Source: Cymbidium sinense | Lineage: Eukaryota; Streptophyta; Magnoliopsida; Asparagales; Orchidaceae | Length of the DNA stretch: 64,000 nt | Assembly: GCA_021442155.1 (NCBI GenBank) | Contig: CM038217.1 | Coordinates: 152,403,834 to 152,467,833, forward strand | Direction: 5' to 3' | Part shown: positions 25,605 to 38,150 of the stretch, in pieces | How the letters are laid out: every line of letters begins with the position of its first letter | Position numbering within the stretch: position 1 is the first letter of the stretch | The notes under the pieces: model-generated | What the model was told of the DNA's origin: nothing | Databases searched by the model: none | What the model saw: the letters and a program-made list of their open reading frames with translations, nothing else | Translations under genes and position numbers: made by a program

Positions 25605-28429
25605 TGTATGGGGGACATCACACAGATCTAAGAGTGTACTTATTGAGATGATCAGGTATGATATTAAGGAATAGTGCACTATCTCGAAAGATAGAAATCA
25701 CCATCCTACAATGGACTTAATCACCTAATAAGGACTCCTAAGGCATGATGGGTCTTCAAATATACCAGAGATTTTTCCCCTGCTTTACATGGATGAATAA
25801 AGTAGGGTTTATTTAAACTGATTTCTAAAGTTTCTTATGGAGGTAAGCCCCAATAGCTAGTTACATCTTAAGGAAGGTGAGTTCCTTAGGAATACTCTCG
25901 ATTAAAGTAATCAATTATTATCTACAAATATTTTAAAGATAGAACTATCAATAAAATTGGCTATGTTTGAAAAATCAATTGGGATAGATCAAAAAGGAGA
26001 GACTTATTATCGAAGCCAAAGGGAGAAGAGTAGAGATGCTCATGATATTAAGAAACCTAGTGAGCATTCCAATATATCATATGGTTGGGCTTTATATGTT
26101 GAAATCGAGAAGAATTATATATATTTGAGTGGAAATTTTATTAGAAAATTAGGACTTATAATCCCACAATACAAGGTTGTGAAAATATCTAAGAGGTGAG
26201 GATTTATTCATGTAGCCCAAAAGAAACAGCAACCTTTGATCTTAAGTCTAGGGAGCTTTAGCGAGGGCCAAAGCGTGTCCTAAATCTAAGCGAAGATGGG
26301 TATATGGTTTACCTCCATAAGAGTGAGTAAACCACCTGACTGCTAAACTTATAACCGTCTAGAGTGGCAGCTAGCTAACTCCTCCTATATTTTAAAACTA
26401 TATGGTCAAGTCATATGTTTTGCAAGATGGTTAGGTTGTTATTATTTAGAAAGAGACTAAAGTTTTTAAACCCACTCCCTAAGAAACTAGAGCATGAGTG
26501 GTATGAGTAATGACTTAGTCTAATACAAATCTTATCAAATTTCATTTGATATTGACTCTTTATTTTGATAAAGGCCATAGGATTTTTATATGTTTGAACG
26601 CATGATGAAATAGGATTATTGACTAAATTAGAAAGAGAGATGTGTTTTCCACCACAGAGGAGACCCTCAAAGGTCAAGTCTTCCCCTATCGTTTAAGGAT
26701 GGAAACCCTCTCTTAGCAAGAATGAAACAAGATGACATGCATGATATTAAGCATACAACATTCAGCTAAGGGGTTGCTAAATATTTTAATTATCTTGATT
26801 TAATGCCTAAGCTTTATGTGAGATTATGAGCTATTTATAAAATTTAGTTATGAGTTGTAGTTGGGGTAGAAAATTTATTTTTTTCCAAAGAGCCTAACCA
26901 GATTCAGGCCACACATTAAACCACCATATATGAAGAAACTAGGAAAAGATATGTCATTTCTATTGCGCAATTGTAAACAAAACTTTAAACAATTTATAAA
27001 CCCAACATAAGAGAATAAAAGGTCGGTGCAGTCGGGTACTGTCGTACAACCTGAAAAGAGAAATGGGTAGCTGAGCTCTACCTTTATACAACCTGGTATA
27101 TGAAAGAATACTTACAATTATAAATAAATAAATGTTATGGGGGTCTTCATTCTTCATATCTTCATATCTTCTCCATTTCTTCATTTGGGTTTGCTTGCTC
27201 CAAAGGCATCACGGGGGCCCCTCAGGACAAAACCTTCTAGCCTCCACTCATCCTAATCCCCCATAACACTAACCCTAATTTCTAATGCACAATTACATTA
27301 AAAATAGGAAAAGTAAATTTAACTACACCTACAAAATAAGTGTTAGCTAAACACACAATACAACCTAACCAGTTATAGGTATAATTCAGACTTACAACCC
27401 AAAATAAGACATGTTATTTCTATTGCACAATTGTAAACCAAGTCCACCTGTCCTAATTTAGATTATACTTAGGGGTTAAGCAACTTGCAAAAAAGAGCAT
27501 TTATATTTATTTTTAAGCACCCCCTTAAGCACAATCTACTGTAGAAAATATGATTAGGCTAATCATGGCCTAACATCCAGTCTACGAAGCATGCACCCTA
27601 ACATCTAGTCTATAATAATACATTATAAAATCAAATATACATCAAACCATGCACTGCCCTAACATAACACTAAAAGTGGTGACTTAATCTAAGGTTTGTG
27701 TATTAAGGCTTGTGTGGTATGCCTTAACTAGTCTTTGTTATAATTTTCTAAGTAAAAAAGGATTTAATTTGAAGGATGGTTTCACTTTAAGTGGTTTAAT
27801 TGATTTATAAGTTTTACTTAATATTTTCTTTTATTTTACTTGATTTATACTTAACAACTAAGTGTTATAAAGAGAAGAAAAGAGATGATCACTCTCTTCT
27901 ATCCCTATCTTAAGTCACATCTAAAGCAAATTAATTAGCATAGTTCTCTTTAATGAATGGCTTATTACATATTTTAAATTAATCCTAAGTTTAGGTTCAC
28001 TTTAAATAACCTTATTCGATAAGAAAGGCATCTTAAGATTAATTGGAATTAATTACCATCACATAACACATGTTTATTCTTCTCTTTTCATCATATGTAA
28101 CATGCATATGATTAAGTCCTAAATATATCTATACATGCAATATATATCATGGCAAACTTAAATGATGAATGTAAGCAAATGCATTTGGAATTTAGATATT
28201 TCATTTGATTGAATTATTTTGTCATATTAATTTAAAGCTCTATCCAAATTCTTATACAAAAGCATAAGAAAAGAACTCTAAATCATATGACTAATCAATT
28301 CAACCACTTGAACAAAATATGAATGGATGTCTTTTTTTTAAAAGAAAAGGGGATTTTCATTCATTAGTTAAATATACACACAAGTGTATAAAAGTTCTAA
28401 GTGGTACGACGCCATTATTAGCACCAGGG

Positions 28430-28745
28430 GAGTGAGGTAAGGGCCCCCTTGGGACTACTTAAATCTTAGCGTCCCCAGAATGTCCAGACTAATATACCCA
28501 CTACTCTTATATACATATGAATGTACAAACAGCTATACAAATAGAAAACCATGCAAAAGTATAATTTAATTTAATTGATTTATTTGTGTGAATGAATTAA
28601 AGCTCTATCCAAATTCTAATGTCAAAATGCATATGAATGAAATCAAATGGGTATGTCACCATTGTTTTGCACTAGGGGAGTGAGGTAAAGGCCTCCTTGG
28701 GGCTACTTAAAGCCTTGCGTCCCTGAAATATCCAGACTAATATAC
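28430..28745 (+). repeat. two P2 boxes in the nested U copy
   Basis: Near 28430 and 28672: AGGGGAGTGAGGTAA, GGCCTCCTTGGGGCTACTTAA and TCCAGACTAATATACCCACT, 242 bases apart. Confidence 0.8.
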
Positions 28746-30443
28746 CCACTAACATTCATACTTACGTAAATCAACATATGAATGAAAGAAAGAAACTTCA
28801 CTTTATACACTAAGCTTATAATCACATGCACCTCCTATGTATGTATAACTAATGTCACAACATACATTATTATTCATTAATAAGCTTTTGAAACTACATT
28901 TGAGATTTAATAGTGATAATAGCCACATATATTTTTTTAATTTAAGTCAACACATGCAACTTGGCATAAAGGAAATCATTTCATTTAATTACTTTTTGAA
29001 AGGATGAATGCGTGATTACAAGTGGCATACAACATTTAATACAATTGGAAAAAAAATAAAGGAATACAAGCATGTAATTTCATTCAATCCAACTAATTCC
29101 TAAGGACAATCACATTAAATAAGCTTATCTAAAATAAACCAAAGCTTCTTAATATCAATTTTAATTTTATGTTTAACTTGATTTAAGAGAGAGAGAGATG
29201 AAGAGGAAGAGGTGATAATCCTAATCCCACTCCCCATGTGTGTGAATTAATTTGATTTAATAAGAAGCAATTAAATGATTTTTATGGATTGACTAAGTTA
29301 AGCGTGGAGTAAATCAATTAATTAACCATTACCTATGTTACCTTAAGAAAATTGATTAAATAATTATGAGCTAACATGATATGCAAATAAATTTAAAAGT
29401 AAATAGTAATGCTCTTATGAAATGAAAGGGGTCTAATGCAATTAGCTCATGATTATTTAATAGTTAAACTTAAGAAACCATTTTAATTACTTTTATGGTT
29501 TTCTCACACATGTGAGCTAACCAAAATTTCATTAGCTCTCTTTAGGTTATTGAACACCTAAAGATGGATTAAGGAAAAATCTGATTTAATTAGATTTTTC
29601 AAATCAATTAAACCAATAATCCATTAATCCACCTCTCCTAAACAGAGACTAACCAAAGTTAATAATTATCTTAAAATGAGATGGACTTAAGGGAAAAGGT
29701 AGGGAAAGAGGTCCCCATCTATTTCCATAAGCCATCCATTAGAATAAGCATGATTTAATATGATTTGAATTCCAATTTAGCTAATTAAGTTTTTAATTAG
29801 TTAATTAATGAATAAATAGGACTTTAGTTGAAAAGAGAGGGAAAATTAGAGAAGGGATTAGGAGGGAAGCTCCAATCCACTTCCCTAAGTCTCCTTACTA
29901 TTCAAAAGTGATTAGATAGTCCAAATAATTAATTAATCATTATTCATATGCTTAATCACCTCTTAATGAACTTAAAAGGGTATTTAGGGCTTACTCAATC
30001 AATTTCCCTAATTAAGAAACAAATAAATTCTAAGAAAATAGGGAAGGCAGAGGTCATCCCCCTAAACATCTTCAAAAAATTTGAAATCAATTGGATGACT
30101 AATTAAAGAGTAACTAAGCTAATTAAGTTTTTAATTAAACCCAAATTAAGCTTTGTTTACTGTTCAAAATCCATTGGAAATATTTTTATTAAATTATTCT
30201 TTAAAATAACTTTAAAATGAGCCCTCATTTGTATTTTTTATATTTTTTTCTACAATTAGTGATGAATTATGGAAGATACAGCACAAAAAATGGATTAATT
30301 AACCCTAATTAAAGCCTTAATCCCGTCGGTCCCATGTGGTCTGCTGACGTTACGTGATTTCCATATGGTGCGATGGGATTTGGGATTTAAGTTATCGCAT
30401 TGCACGGCTAAGTCAGCCGGCAGCAGACGAGCTTTCTCGTGGA

Positions 30444-30840
30444 CCATCTGATCTAAGATTAGATGGTTGTGATTAATCCCACAATTTAGAGGGAATAATC
30501 AGGGGATCTAAGTGTGATTTAATCACGGCCATCCATTTTGATCATGCAGAATGGATGGCCCATGATCTTTCTCCTTTGCAAGCGACAAAAAAGGGATGTC
30601 ATCCATCTTTCTCTATTCGATCCAAGCTCACCAAAGCTTGGATTGATTCCAAAATGATCTCATACCATCAAAGGGAAGGAGAGGAACACATCCAACAATC
30701 AAGAATGCATGCAATGAAAATTTTCTTCGAAAAGGCCCAGCCACACTTCACTTAGGCTACGATTTTGAGGAATTACCTCGTCGGAGCTCAAGACCAGTAG
30801 CTGGATTGACGGAGGTAGCTTTGTCTAGTATAGACAAAGC
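30444..30840 (+). other. three conserved hairpins of U P1, nested copy
   Basis: H1: CCATCTGATCT (30444-30454) pairs with AGATTAGATGG (30456-30466) through one G.U. H2: ATCCAAGCT (30620-30628) pairs perfectly with AGCTTGGAT (30635-30643). H3: GCTTTGTCTA (30818-30827) pairs perfectly with TAGACAAAGC (30831-30840). A further copy-specific inverted repeat pairs GGCCATCCATT (30527-30537) with AATGGATGGCC (30550-30560). Hairpin starts are 176 and 198 bases apart. Confidence 0.75.
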
Positions 30841-33800
30841 CCTATTGAGAAGCTTGGACCTTAATTTAGAGTAGATCCCTCGGATGACCAATCCACACAC
30901 TTTGGAGCTTCAATCTTGATCGAACTCAAGCTTCTGGTGGCTTTGGAGCTTAGGAAATGATTCATTCTCTCTCATCTAGGTATAAGGAAGGTGTGTGCAA
31001 AGTTGATTGAAGTTTGATAGAGGATTGAGCAAATGGTATTTGGAATTGGCCTCCCCTATTTCAGCTTGACATAAAATCAAAAAAGGAGAAAAATGGGGGA
31101 GCTTAGAAGCTTGGGGAATGGCTGTGGGAGACTCTCCTTCACTCTCTCTAGCTCAAATGAAGATGAATGAATGAATTCCTGTTCAAATTGAGGGGGTATA
31201 TCCCCTCAATTGCTAAGGTGGATGGACGGGATTCAATCCCATTTTCTCATAGGCCAGCTACCATCAGACTACCGAAATTATCTCCATCAGGTCCACATGG
31301 CTCGCCAGGAGTGGGGGAAGGCTTGGGTGGTGGCTGAAGGTCTAATATGGGGGAGATCTCCTTTCTTTTGTCCATAGGGTGCTCGATTTGTGTGGGAGAT
31401 GAGTTAACTCACCTCCCCTTGGTTCATAACAAGTCCTAGTGTGCTTAGACTGGGCTAGGAAGGTTAGGCATGCTTCATTTGGCAATTGGATGGCTGCCCA
31501 AGTGATTGGAGAGTGGACTTTGCCAAATGGGGAAGGAATTCTATGCAAAGAGGTTTTTCCAATGGCTAATTCCCTTGGATGGGATCCACTTAGCTTATGG
31601 GTAGACTTTGGGCTAACCTAGGATCAATTTGGGTCGGGTTTGGTCGACCACAAAAGTCCCATGGGTCAGTTTATGGGTTTTAGCTTCATTTCGTCAAATG
31701 GGTTCATATGGGTTCATGTTGGGTTGGGTTGACCAATTGGTCAATCTGAGTCAAACCAAGGCTTGGGTCATGTTCAAATGATGATTTGAAGAGTTTTGGT
31801 TCAAATGATTTGGGTTGGTTTGGCTTAGGTTTGATTTTTGGCTCATTTGAATTCAAATTGGTCAAATGGGTTAAGTTGACCAATTTTACCAATTTCACCA
31901 AATTGGGTTAGGTTAGGTGTTGGTTCATGTTCAAATGGTTAATTGAAAATGATTGTAGGCTTTGGTTTGATTTGATTTGGATTTAATTTGAATTTTGGCT
32001 AATTTGACCCTTTAGGTCAAATTGGGCTAAGTTGGGTCAAGTTGACCAACTAATCAAATTGGACTCAATTATGGCATTGATCAAGTTCAATAATTAATTT
32101 GGAATGAACTTGAGCCATTAGTTGCAATCAATTTGGGTTAGATTGTGATTTGACCCATTTTGGCTTTTTAGGCCAATTTGGGTCAATTTTAGTCAAATGG
32201 CTAATTGGGCTTGATTTGGCTCAATTGAGGGTTTAGTCATGTTCAATCATTGATTATGAGTTAGTTTAGATCAATGGTTTCAATCAATTTTGCATATGGT
32301 GAGTTTTAGCTTATTTAGGTTTCATTTGGGCTAAATGTTAACTTAATCAAAGGACCAAGTTGACTTGGTTTGACCCAATTCAATGTGATTGATTATCCTA
32401 GGGTGATTTTTGATCATGATATGAGGTTTGGATGGCCTTGGTTCAATCCAATTTGGGTTGGATTAGAATTTAGCTTAAAACGGTTCTTTAGGTCACTTTG
32501 GGTTAAGTGGACCTAAATGGATCAATTGGTTTTGTTTTGGCTTTGATTCAAGTTTAGTTGAACTCATATACGAGCCTAGGATTGAAATATAAATCCAACT
32601 ACATTCAATTTGGAGTCTAATGGATTTTGGCTCATTTGAAGTTTTCAACTCAAAAAGATAACTTGGGATTGACTTAGGTTGACTTGAGTTTTATTTGATA
32701 ATTGTAGTTTATGTTTATATTTGATTGAATGATTGAAGGAATGATTGATTTGTGAGAAAATCCATTAGTTTTGGCTTGATTTAGATAAGATTTGGTCAAG
32801 TCCAAGAAATTGGCTTAAAAGGCTTGGATTAGGTTTTGGTTTAATTTTGGATTTAATTTTGACTATTTGGATTTATATTTCACTTATATTTGGGGGTATA
32901 AATGAGGATATAAATGATTTATGAGAAAATCACTTGAGTTTGGAGTGATTTGGAAGCAAATTTAACCAAACTTAAGGGTGTAGGTCAAAAGGGCTTAAGT
33001 AGGAAATTGATTTAGTTTGATTTATTTTTTTTGTCATTGGAGGGTGGGTTTTATTTATATCTATGAATATAAATGAAGGAATAATTTGTTTATGAAGAAA
33101 CCAATTGATTTTGGGTTGATTTTAATGAGATTTGATTAACCTTATGGATGTAGGTCAGTAGGGCTTAAGAGGGGATTTGGCTTGGTTTGATTTAGTTTGA
33201 TTTGGCCTTGGTCATTTGGGCATGGATTTCATTTATATTTATGAATATAAATGAAATAATAATTGATTTATAAAGAAATCAATCAAGTTTGGGATAATTT
33301 AGGTGGAGATTTGGCTAAGCTTATGAGAGTGGGTCATAAGGTTTAAAGAGGAATTTTGATTTCAAATTTGATCATGAGATTGAATCATTTGGTTTGAAAT
33401 TTGGATTTGGATTTAGTAAATGATTGAGGGATTGAATTGATATTTGAGAAAATCAATTGAATCGAGATTGATTTGAATTTGGTTAAGGCTAAGTCCATAA
33501 GATGAAATCAAAGGGTTTAAAAAGGATTTTGAATTTAATCATCGGGTTTTATGGAGAAATATTAAGCTTGAATTTAATCATGGGATTGATTATGAATCTT
33601 GGAAATTTGGTTTGGGTTTGGTATGAATTTGAGGTTTGGTTTCAGAAGGAAAGCATGGATTGGGTTTAGGCTATAGGGTAGGCAAATTTTTCTAAGTCCC
33701 TAAGGCATAACTTATTCCTATGGCTAACCCTTCTAAGTCTCTAGACTTAGCTTAAGTGTTCACCTAATCACTAAAATCATCTTAAGACTGAGGAGCTCTT

Positions 33801-34753
33801 AGTGTCTACAAGAGTCCTAGATCTATGATGAGGAAGCTAAGAACTCACTCCAAAAGTGAGGTCAACATGGTTGATGGGAGTCATTGGTTTCAATAAATTT
33901 AGGTTGGAATGAGATTTGGTTCATTTTGGTCCATATGGGTTAATTGGGTCAACTTAGATCAAGTGAGCAAATTAGATTGGCTTGACCCAATTGATTGCAA
34001 TTGGTCACTCAAGGATGATCAACAATCATTATAGAGCGTATTGAATGGGTTGACTCAATCTAATTTGGGTTGGATTGAAGTTTGAATCAATTTTATCTTT
34101 TAGGCCACTTGGGTCAAGTGAATTAAATGGGTTGATTTGGTTGAATTGGACTAAATTGGGTGTTGAGAAGAGTTCAATGATGGATTTAGGGTTGATTGAT
34201 GGCTTTGATTGCAATTGATTTGGATTTAATTGGATTTTTGCTTATTTAGACCCTTTGGGTCAAATGGGCTAACTTGGGTTAATTGGATTCATTTGGTTGG
34301 ATTGGTTTGGTTACAAGTGTTGGAAGGGTTCGAAGTGGAGTATTGAATGGTTGGAGTGCTTTTGTGAAAATTAATTGGGTTAGGTTCAATTGAATAAGCT
34401 TTGGGTTGGATTCATAGGATGATTGGGGAATTAATTTAAGTTAAGGGTTAAGTTAATTTGGCTTAGAGCTTGGATATGAAACAAAATTCAATTGAGGTTA
34501 GTTGCATTGGCTTGAGGTTGGCTTTGAATGAGTGTACAAGCATGGGTTTGGTTTAAGCCACAGGACATATAGATCCTATTTTTTCCTAAGACATGTCCTA
34601 AGCTCAGGGTATGCCTCCTTAAGTCTCTAGGTTTAGGTTTAGTGCTCCCTTAGTTACTATAAGTGTCCTATGACTAAGGAAATTCTAGCTCTTAGAAAAT
34701 TCCTAAGTCTAAGATGGGAAGGATGAGTCCACACTCCAAAAGTGAGGTCAACA

Positions 34754-34759
34754 TATATG
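34754..34759. repeat. candidate target-site duplication, nested U copy, right
   Basis: TATATG after the CA end of the nested U copy, matching 25599-25604. Confidence 0.5.
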
Positions 34760-36253
34760 ATTTAATGACTTTTATATTTACTTGATTTGATTAAGGTTTA
34801 TAATAAATTTGTTATGAATATTTGATTTCATGTATTTTAGATTGATTATATATTTATTCTTTCTATTGAATTTAATTTGAGTATTTATTAAGTTTAAATA
34901 TTTTAAGTTAATTAGTTTAGTTCATTTAATTAAAGTCAATTTTAAAATTAGTTTACTTTTTTTTGTTCATTTTATAAGACTTATATTAATTTATTTTCTT
35001 TCTTAAACTTGATTAAGGGTTTTTAGACTTCATTATTCAAATGGCTTGTTTTGACCTTTTTTATTTTAATATTATTATTTAGATTTTATGATTTATGGTC
35101 TTCATTAAGCTTATTTGATTTAGTATGTTTATGTTAACTTAATTAACATTAAGCTCAATTGATTTTCATTATGTTTAGTAGAATAGTTAATAACTGAGTA
35201 ATTATAACTAAAGGTTTATTACTTAATTAAGCCATCTATGATATGGTCTTATTTATTTATTTATGCTTGGATATTGATCTCAACATAAGGAACCTAAAGA
35301 GTTGAAATACTTAAAGTGTTAAACTAAAGCTATGTCATTCCAAGTTTTGAAGTTGTTTAAATGCTTATATTATGAATGACTTAATCAATTACTTATTTCA
35401 CTTACAATTCAATCATTCATTTTATTCTGTTCATTTACTTAGGTTTCATTTTAGGGGTTTATCAAATTCCTTATATAGATTTACATAATTAACTAACTTA
35501 TAATTCAATTAGCTTTGGAACTATTCTTAAGCATGATATCTTAAATTCAGGTCAAAGATGAGGTCATAAGAGGTGCAAAAGTCTTTTTTTATGGCTATAG
35601 AAATTATTTTATCATTTCATAATCAACTTGTTCAAATCTTGTGTGTTATCCCATTCTCCCCTTTTCACATTTTAATTATCTAAGTTTTGGGAAACCTTAT
35701 AGGATTTGAAGGAAGGTGATTGACTGCCCAAGACTAGCCAAGGTGGATTATCGGTTGAGTTTGAACTCATTTGAATTGTGTTTAGGTTCAAGTGCTTTAA
35801 GTTGATTCACTTGAATTTCTTTTTTCTCTTAGCTTAGGTTAGTTTATTCAATTTGATTGATTAGATTTAGATTTATGATTTAATTGTTATTAATTGTTCA
35901 TTGAATGTTTTATATATTAATTGATCCACTTTAAGTTTAGATTTGATTGTGGCTTTAGGTTAGTTTGATTCATTTAATCTAAATGGCTCCAGTTGGATCA
36001 CTTAGCCTCTTTACCTATTACAATACTTATATTTATATTTAATTATGCTTAGTTGACTATTTGTGATGATTTTGATTGATCAATTTTACTTAATAATAAG
36101 TTTATTTTATTTATTTATTATTTGGGTATGTTTACCCACGCACTAAGTGTAGTATTCTAAGTGTTTAATTAGGCAGCTCTTAATCTAAGATTAAATTATC
36201 TTAATTTTTTAGAATATAGATGATTTTAATTTCATCCAAAAATGAAGTCAACA

Positions 36254-36984
36254 AAAATATTTGATCTTATTTAACGATACATTTTCACTTCACAAGAATC
36301 AAAAACTAATAACTTCTTTATAGCATTAATAAAATAATATAATAAACTATCTTTACAGTCAAAATGATGATTCACTAGTCACATCGTATATTTTAACTAA
36401 AAGAAGAAAAGTAATGAATTTAATCTTTAATGTTAACAACTATTAATCGTGGCCAATTAAAAGAAATAAAAATTTTGAGATAAATATAAACAAAACATGT
36501 AAAAAAAATGCTTTATTTAATGCATTACAATAGTGAAAATAACTTATTTATGAAGTTCACATTACATTTGTTTTCTGAATTAGTATATAATTTATAGCCC
36601 AATGAATTTCTTATTATGTAATAAACCTACATGTAACTTGATTAGGGTGTCATTGTTATCATAAAAATAATTAAAAGCTACCTAGGTATGTGATATGCTT
36701 AATGCACTTTAATTGAAAATTATTTCTTTGAATGATATTCTTTAATGAATCTTCTTAAACACAATAATTTAAATTACTAACATAAAATTAAAATATTTGT
36801 TACCTAAATCTAATTTATTGAACATTAATGTAAATTATTTTTTCAAATTAAAATATCACCTAAATTAATATTGACTTAAATCTAATATTAAGTTAACCTA
36901 AAACTACTAAAATCTAAGAAGAAATGGCATATGCCACTGGAAAAAAATGTGTCTGTGTGTGTGTGAGTGAGTGAGTGAGAGAGA

Positions 36985-37028
<44 letters not shown>

Positions 37029-37116
37029 AGGGACATCAAGAAGATTTGAGGTTACAAATGAGGACGTGGAGGTTAGGCAATGTGACAGTAAGAGGATGTA
37101 AGTGAAGAGAGGATAG
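36254..37116. other. unassigned AT-rich stretch with a GT/GA microsatellite
   Basis: From the end of the outer U copy to the start of an LTR-like sequence I see no coding frame or known element. The last part (about 37026-37116) is G+A-rich (GAGGACGTGGAGG, AGAGGATGTAAGTGAAGAGA). Confidence 0.5.
36949..37025. repeat. compound GT/GAGT/GA microsatellite
   Basis: A run of TGTGTG passes into GTGAGTGAGTGAG and then a long GAGAGA tract interrupted once by GTGA. Confidence 0.95.
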
Positions 37117-37219
37117 TGTCATGACCCAAACTTGATATAAATTTTATTAAACTTAAGATCACACCAAGTCAAATACATAATAGAAGTTTACCGAAGATCT
37201 ATTTAGATGAAATTTTATA

Positions 37220-37600
37220 CACTACAGAAAAATAGCTGATTTCTATCTAAAATCTGCATTTCTGATGGATTTTCGTCAAAAACTTGCATTTACGACAGAT
37301 TTCCATCGTAAACTTAGATTTTCGATGAATTTTCATCGGTCGAGAAAACTCTGGTTGATAATGCATTCCAATAAGCAAAAAATGTGTTGGAAATCATTTT
37401 CAACATATTTCTAATGAAAATTCTATTGGAAAATAATTTATATGAACTGGCAGGAGTGGTTGTGAAAAAATCCGCAAGGGGGAAAATTTCTAAAGGAAAT
37501 TCCTGTCAGTAGATTTCTGGTGAAAATTCAACCAAAAGTTTTTATGGCAAATTCCATCGGAAAACCTATTAGCGCAAATTTTCGTCCCCCAGAATTCCCA
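37220..37600. repeat. CACTA left terminal and sub-terminal repeats
   Basis: The 15-base TIR is followed by alternating direct and inverted short motifs: TGATGGATTTTCGTCAAAAA, TTACGACAGATTTCCATCG, TTCGATGAATTTTCATCGG, TTCTATTGGAAAAT and AATTCCATCGGAAAACC. This is the transcription-distal (3') end relative to the transposase. Confidence 0.85.
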
Positions 37601-37916
37601 TGCAACAGTTGTATTGTTCATGAAGATGAAAAATCTATCAGAAACTTACACATTATTGAGAAAAGAACTTCACATATTTTCACATTTTTATACCTGTAAT
37701 TTTATTATATAATAAGTATACAACTGATTCATAACAACTAAAAAAAGAGCACAACGCCTCAACAACGAAGTTCATATCATTAGAAAAGAAAATTCTAAAC
37801 AAACATTTCATTGCACAATTGCTTCAAAATAATAACATTACATAAAAATGTTCAGTAAAAGAAGTTAAACATAAACAATAATATGATGCAAATAAAAGCT
37901 ATAAATACAAAAAAAA

Positions 37917-38150
37917 CTACTTATTATCAATCTCCTCATCATTGTCATCATTGTCATCATTGTCATCGTCATTATTATCCTCCTCCTTCACCACCACCGC
38001 CACCACTAGCTCATTTTCATTATGTTTGTCTCGGCATATCTTCTCTATTTTTTTCATGGTAGCCACCCAAGTTTCTATCTTAGTAATCATCCAAGCCTTC
38101 ATTTCCTTAGTCATTGCAGTAACACACATTTTAACTAACTCATCGATCAA
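37917..38150 (-). pseudogene. possible second CACTA ORF remnant, acidic tail
   Basis: A 77-residue minus-strand frame downstream of the transposase. It has an amphipathic Lys/Glu/Met-rich N-terminal part (MIDELVKMCVTAMTKEMKAW) and an Asp/Asn-rich tail produced by a CATTGTCAT-type repeat. CACTA elements often carry a second gene here, but I recognise no domain. The opposite-strand frame of the same length is its mirror. The asparagine/aspartate run may simply reflect the triplet repeat. Confidence 0.25.

Larger units (their letters stand above)
25605..34753 (+). mobile_element. most complete U-family copy, about 9.15 kb, non-coding
   Basis: It begins TGTATGGGGGACATCACAC and ends CCAAAAGTGAGGTCAACA, with TG...CA termini and a flanking TATATG. 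P2 (25605 to about 30320) has the boxes in order: TTTTTCCCCTGCTTTACATGG, GTTTACCTCCATAAGAG, CGGGTACTGTCGTACAACC, GGGGGTCTTCATTC, paired CTAACATCTAGTCTA, and two GTCCAGACTAATATACC boxes (about 28430 and 28672). P1 (from about 30322) holds the hairpins and a long GGTCAA-rich stretch. A second end-like block, CCAAAAGTGAGGTCAACA at 33851-33867, suggests an internal duplication or a nested partial copy. No transposase, gag, pol or terminal direct repeats are found. It may be a very long solo LTR or a large non-autonomous element; the minus-strand start would then be TGTTGACCTCACTTTTGG. Confidence 0.6.
16362..36253 (+). repeat. U-family outer copy, interrupted by a LINE and by a nested U copy
   Basis: It starts at TGTAGACACCACGCAGATC and runs through P2 (16362 to about 23715, with the LINE at 18038-21078), then the P1 leader from CTGTCGGTGCCACACGGG (23721) to 25604. 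The nested U copy occupies 25605-34753. The sequence after it (34754-36253) is AT-rich and ends CCAAAAATGAAGTCAACA, a variant of the U end. Without the insertions the copy would be about 7.7 kb, matching other copies. Joining 25604 to 34754 as one P1 is an inference from length, from the end block and from the TATATG duplication. Confidence 0.6.

Noticed and set aside
25957..26199. 80-codon plus-strand frame in P2
   Set aside because: The equivalent positions in the other U copies (16.7 kb and 54.3 kb) are interrupted, so it is a chance frame.
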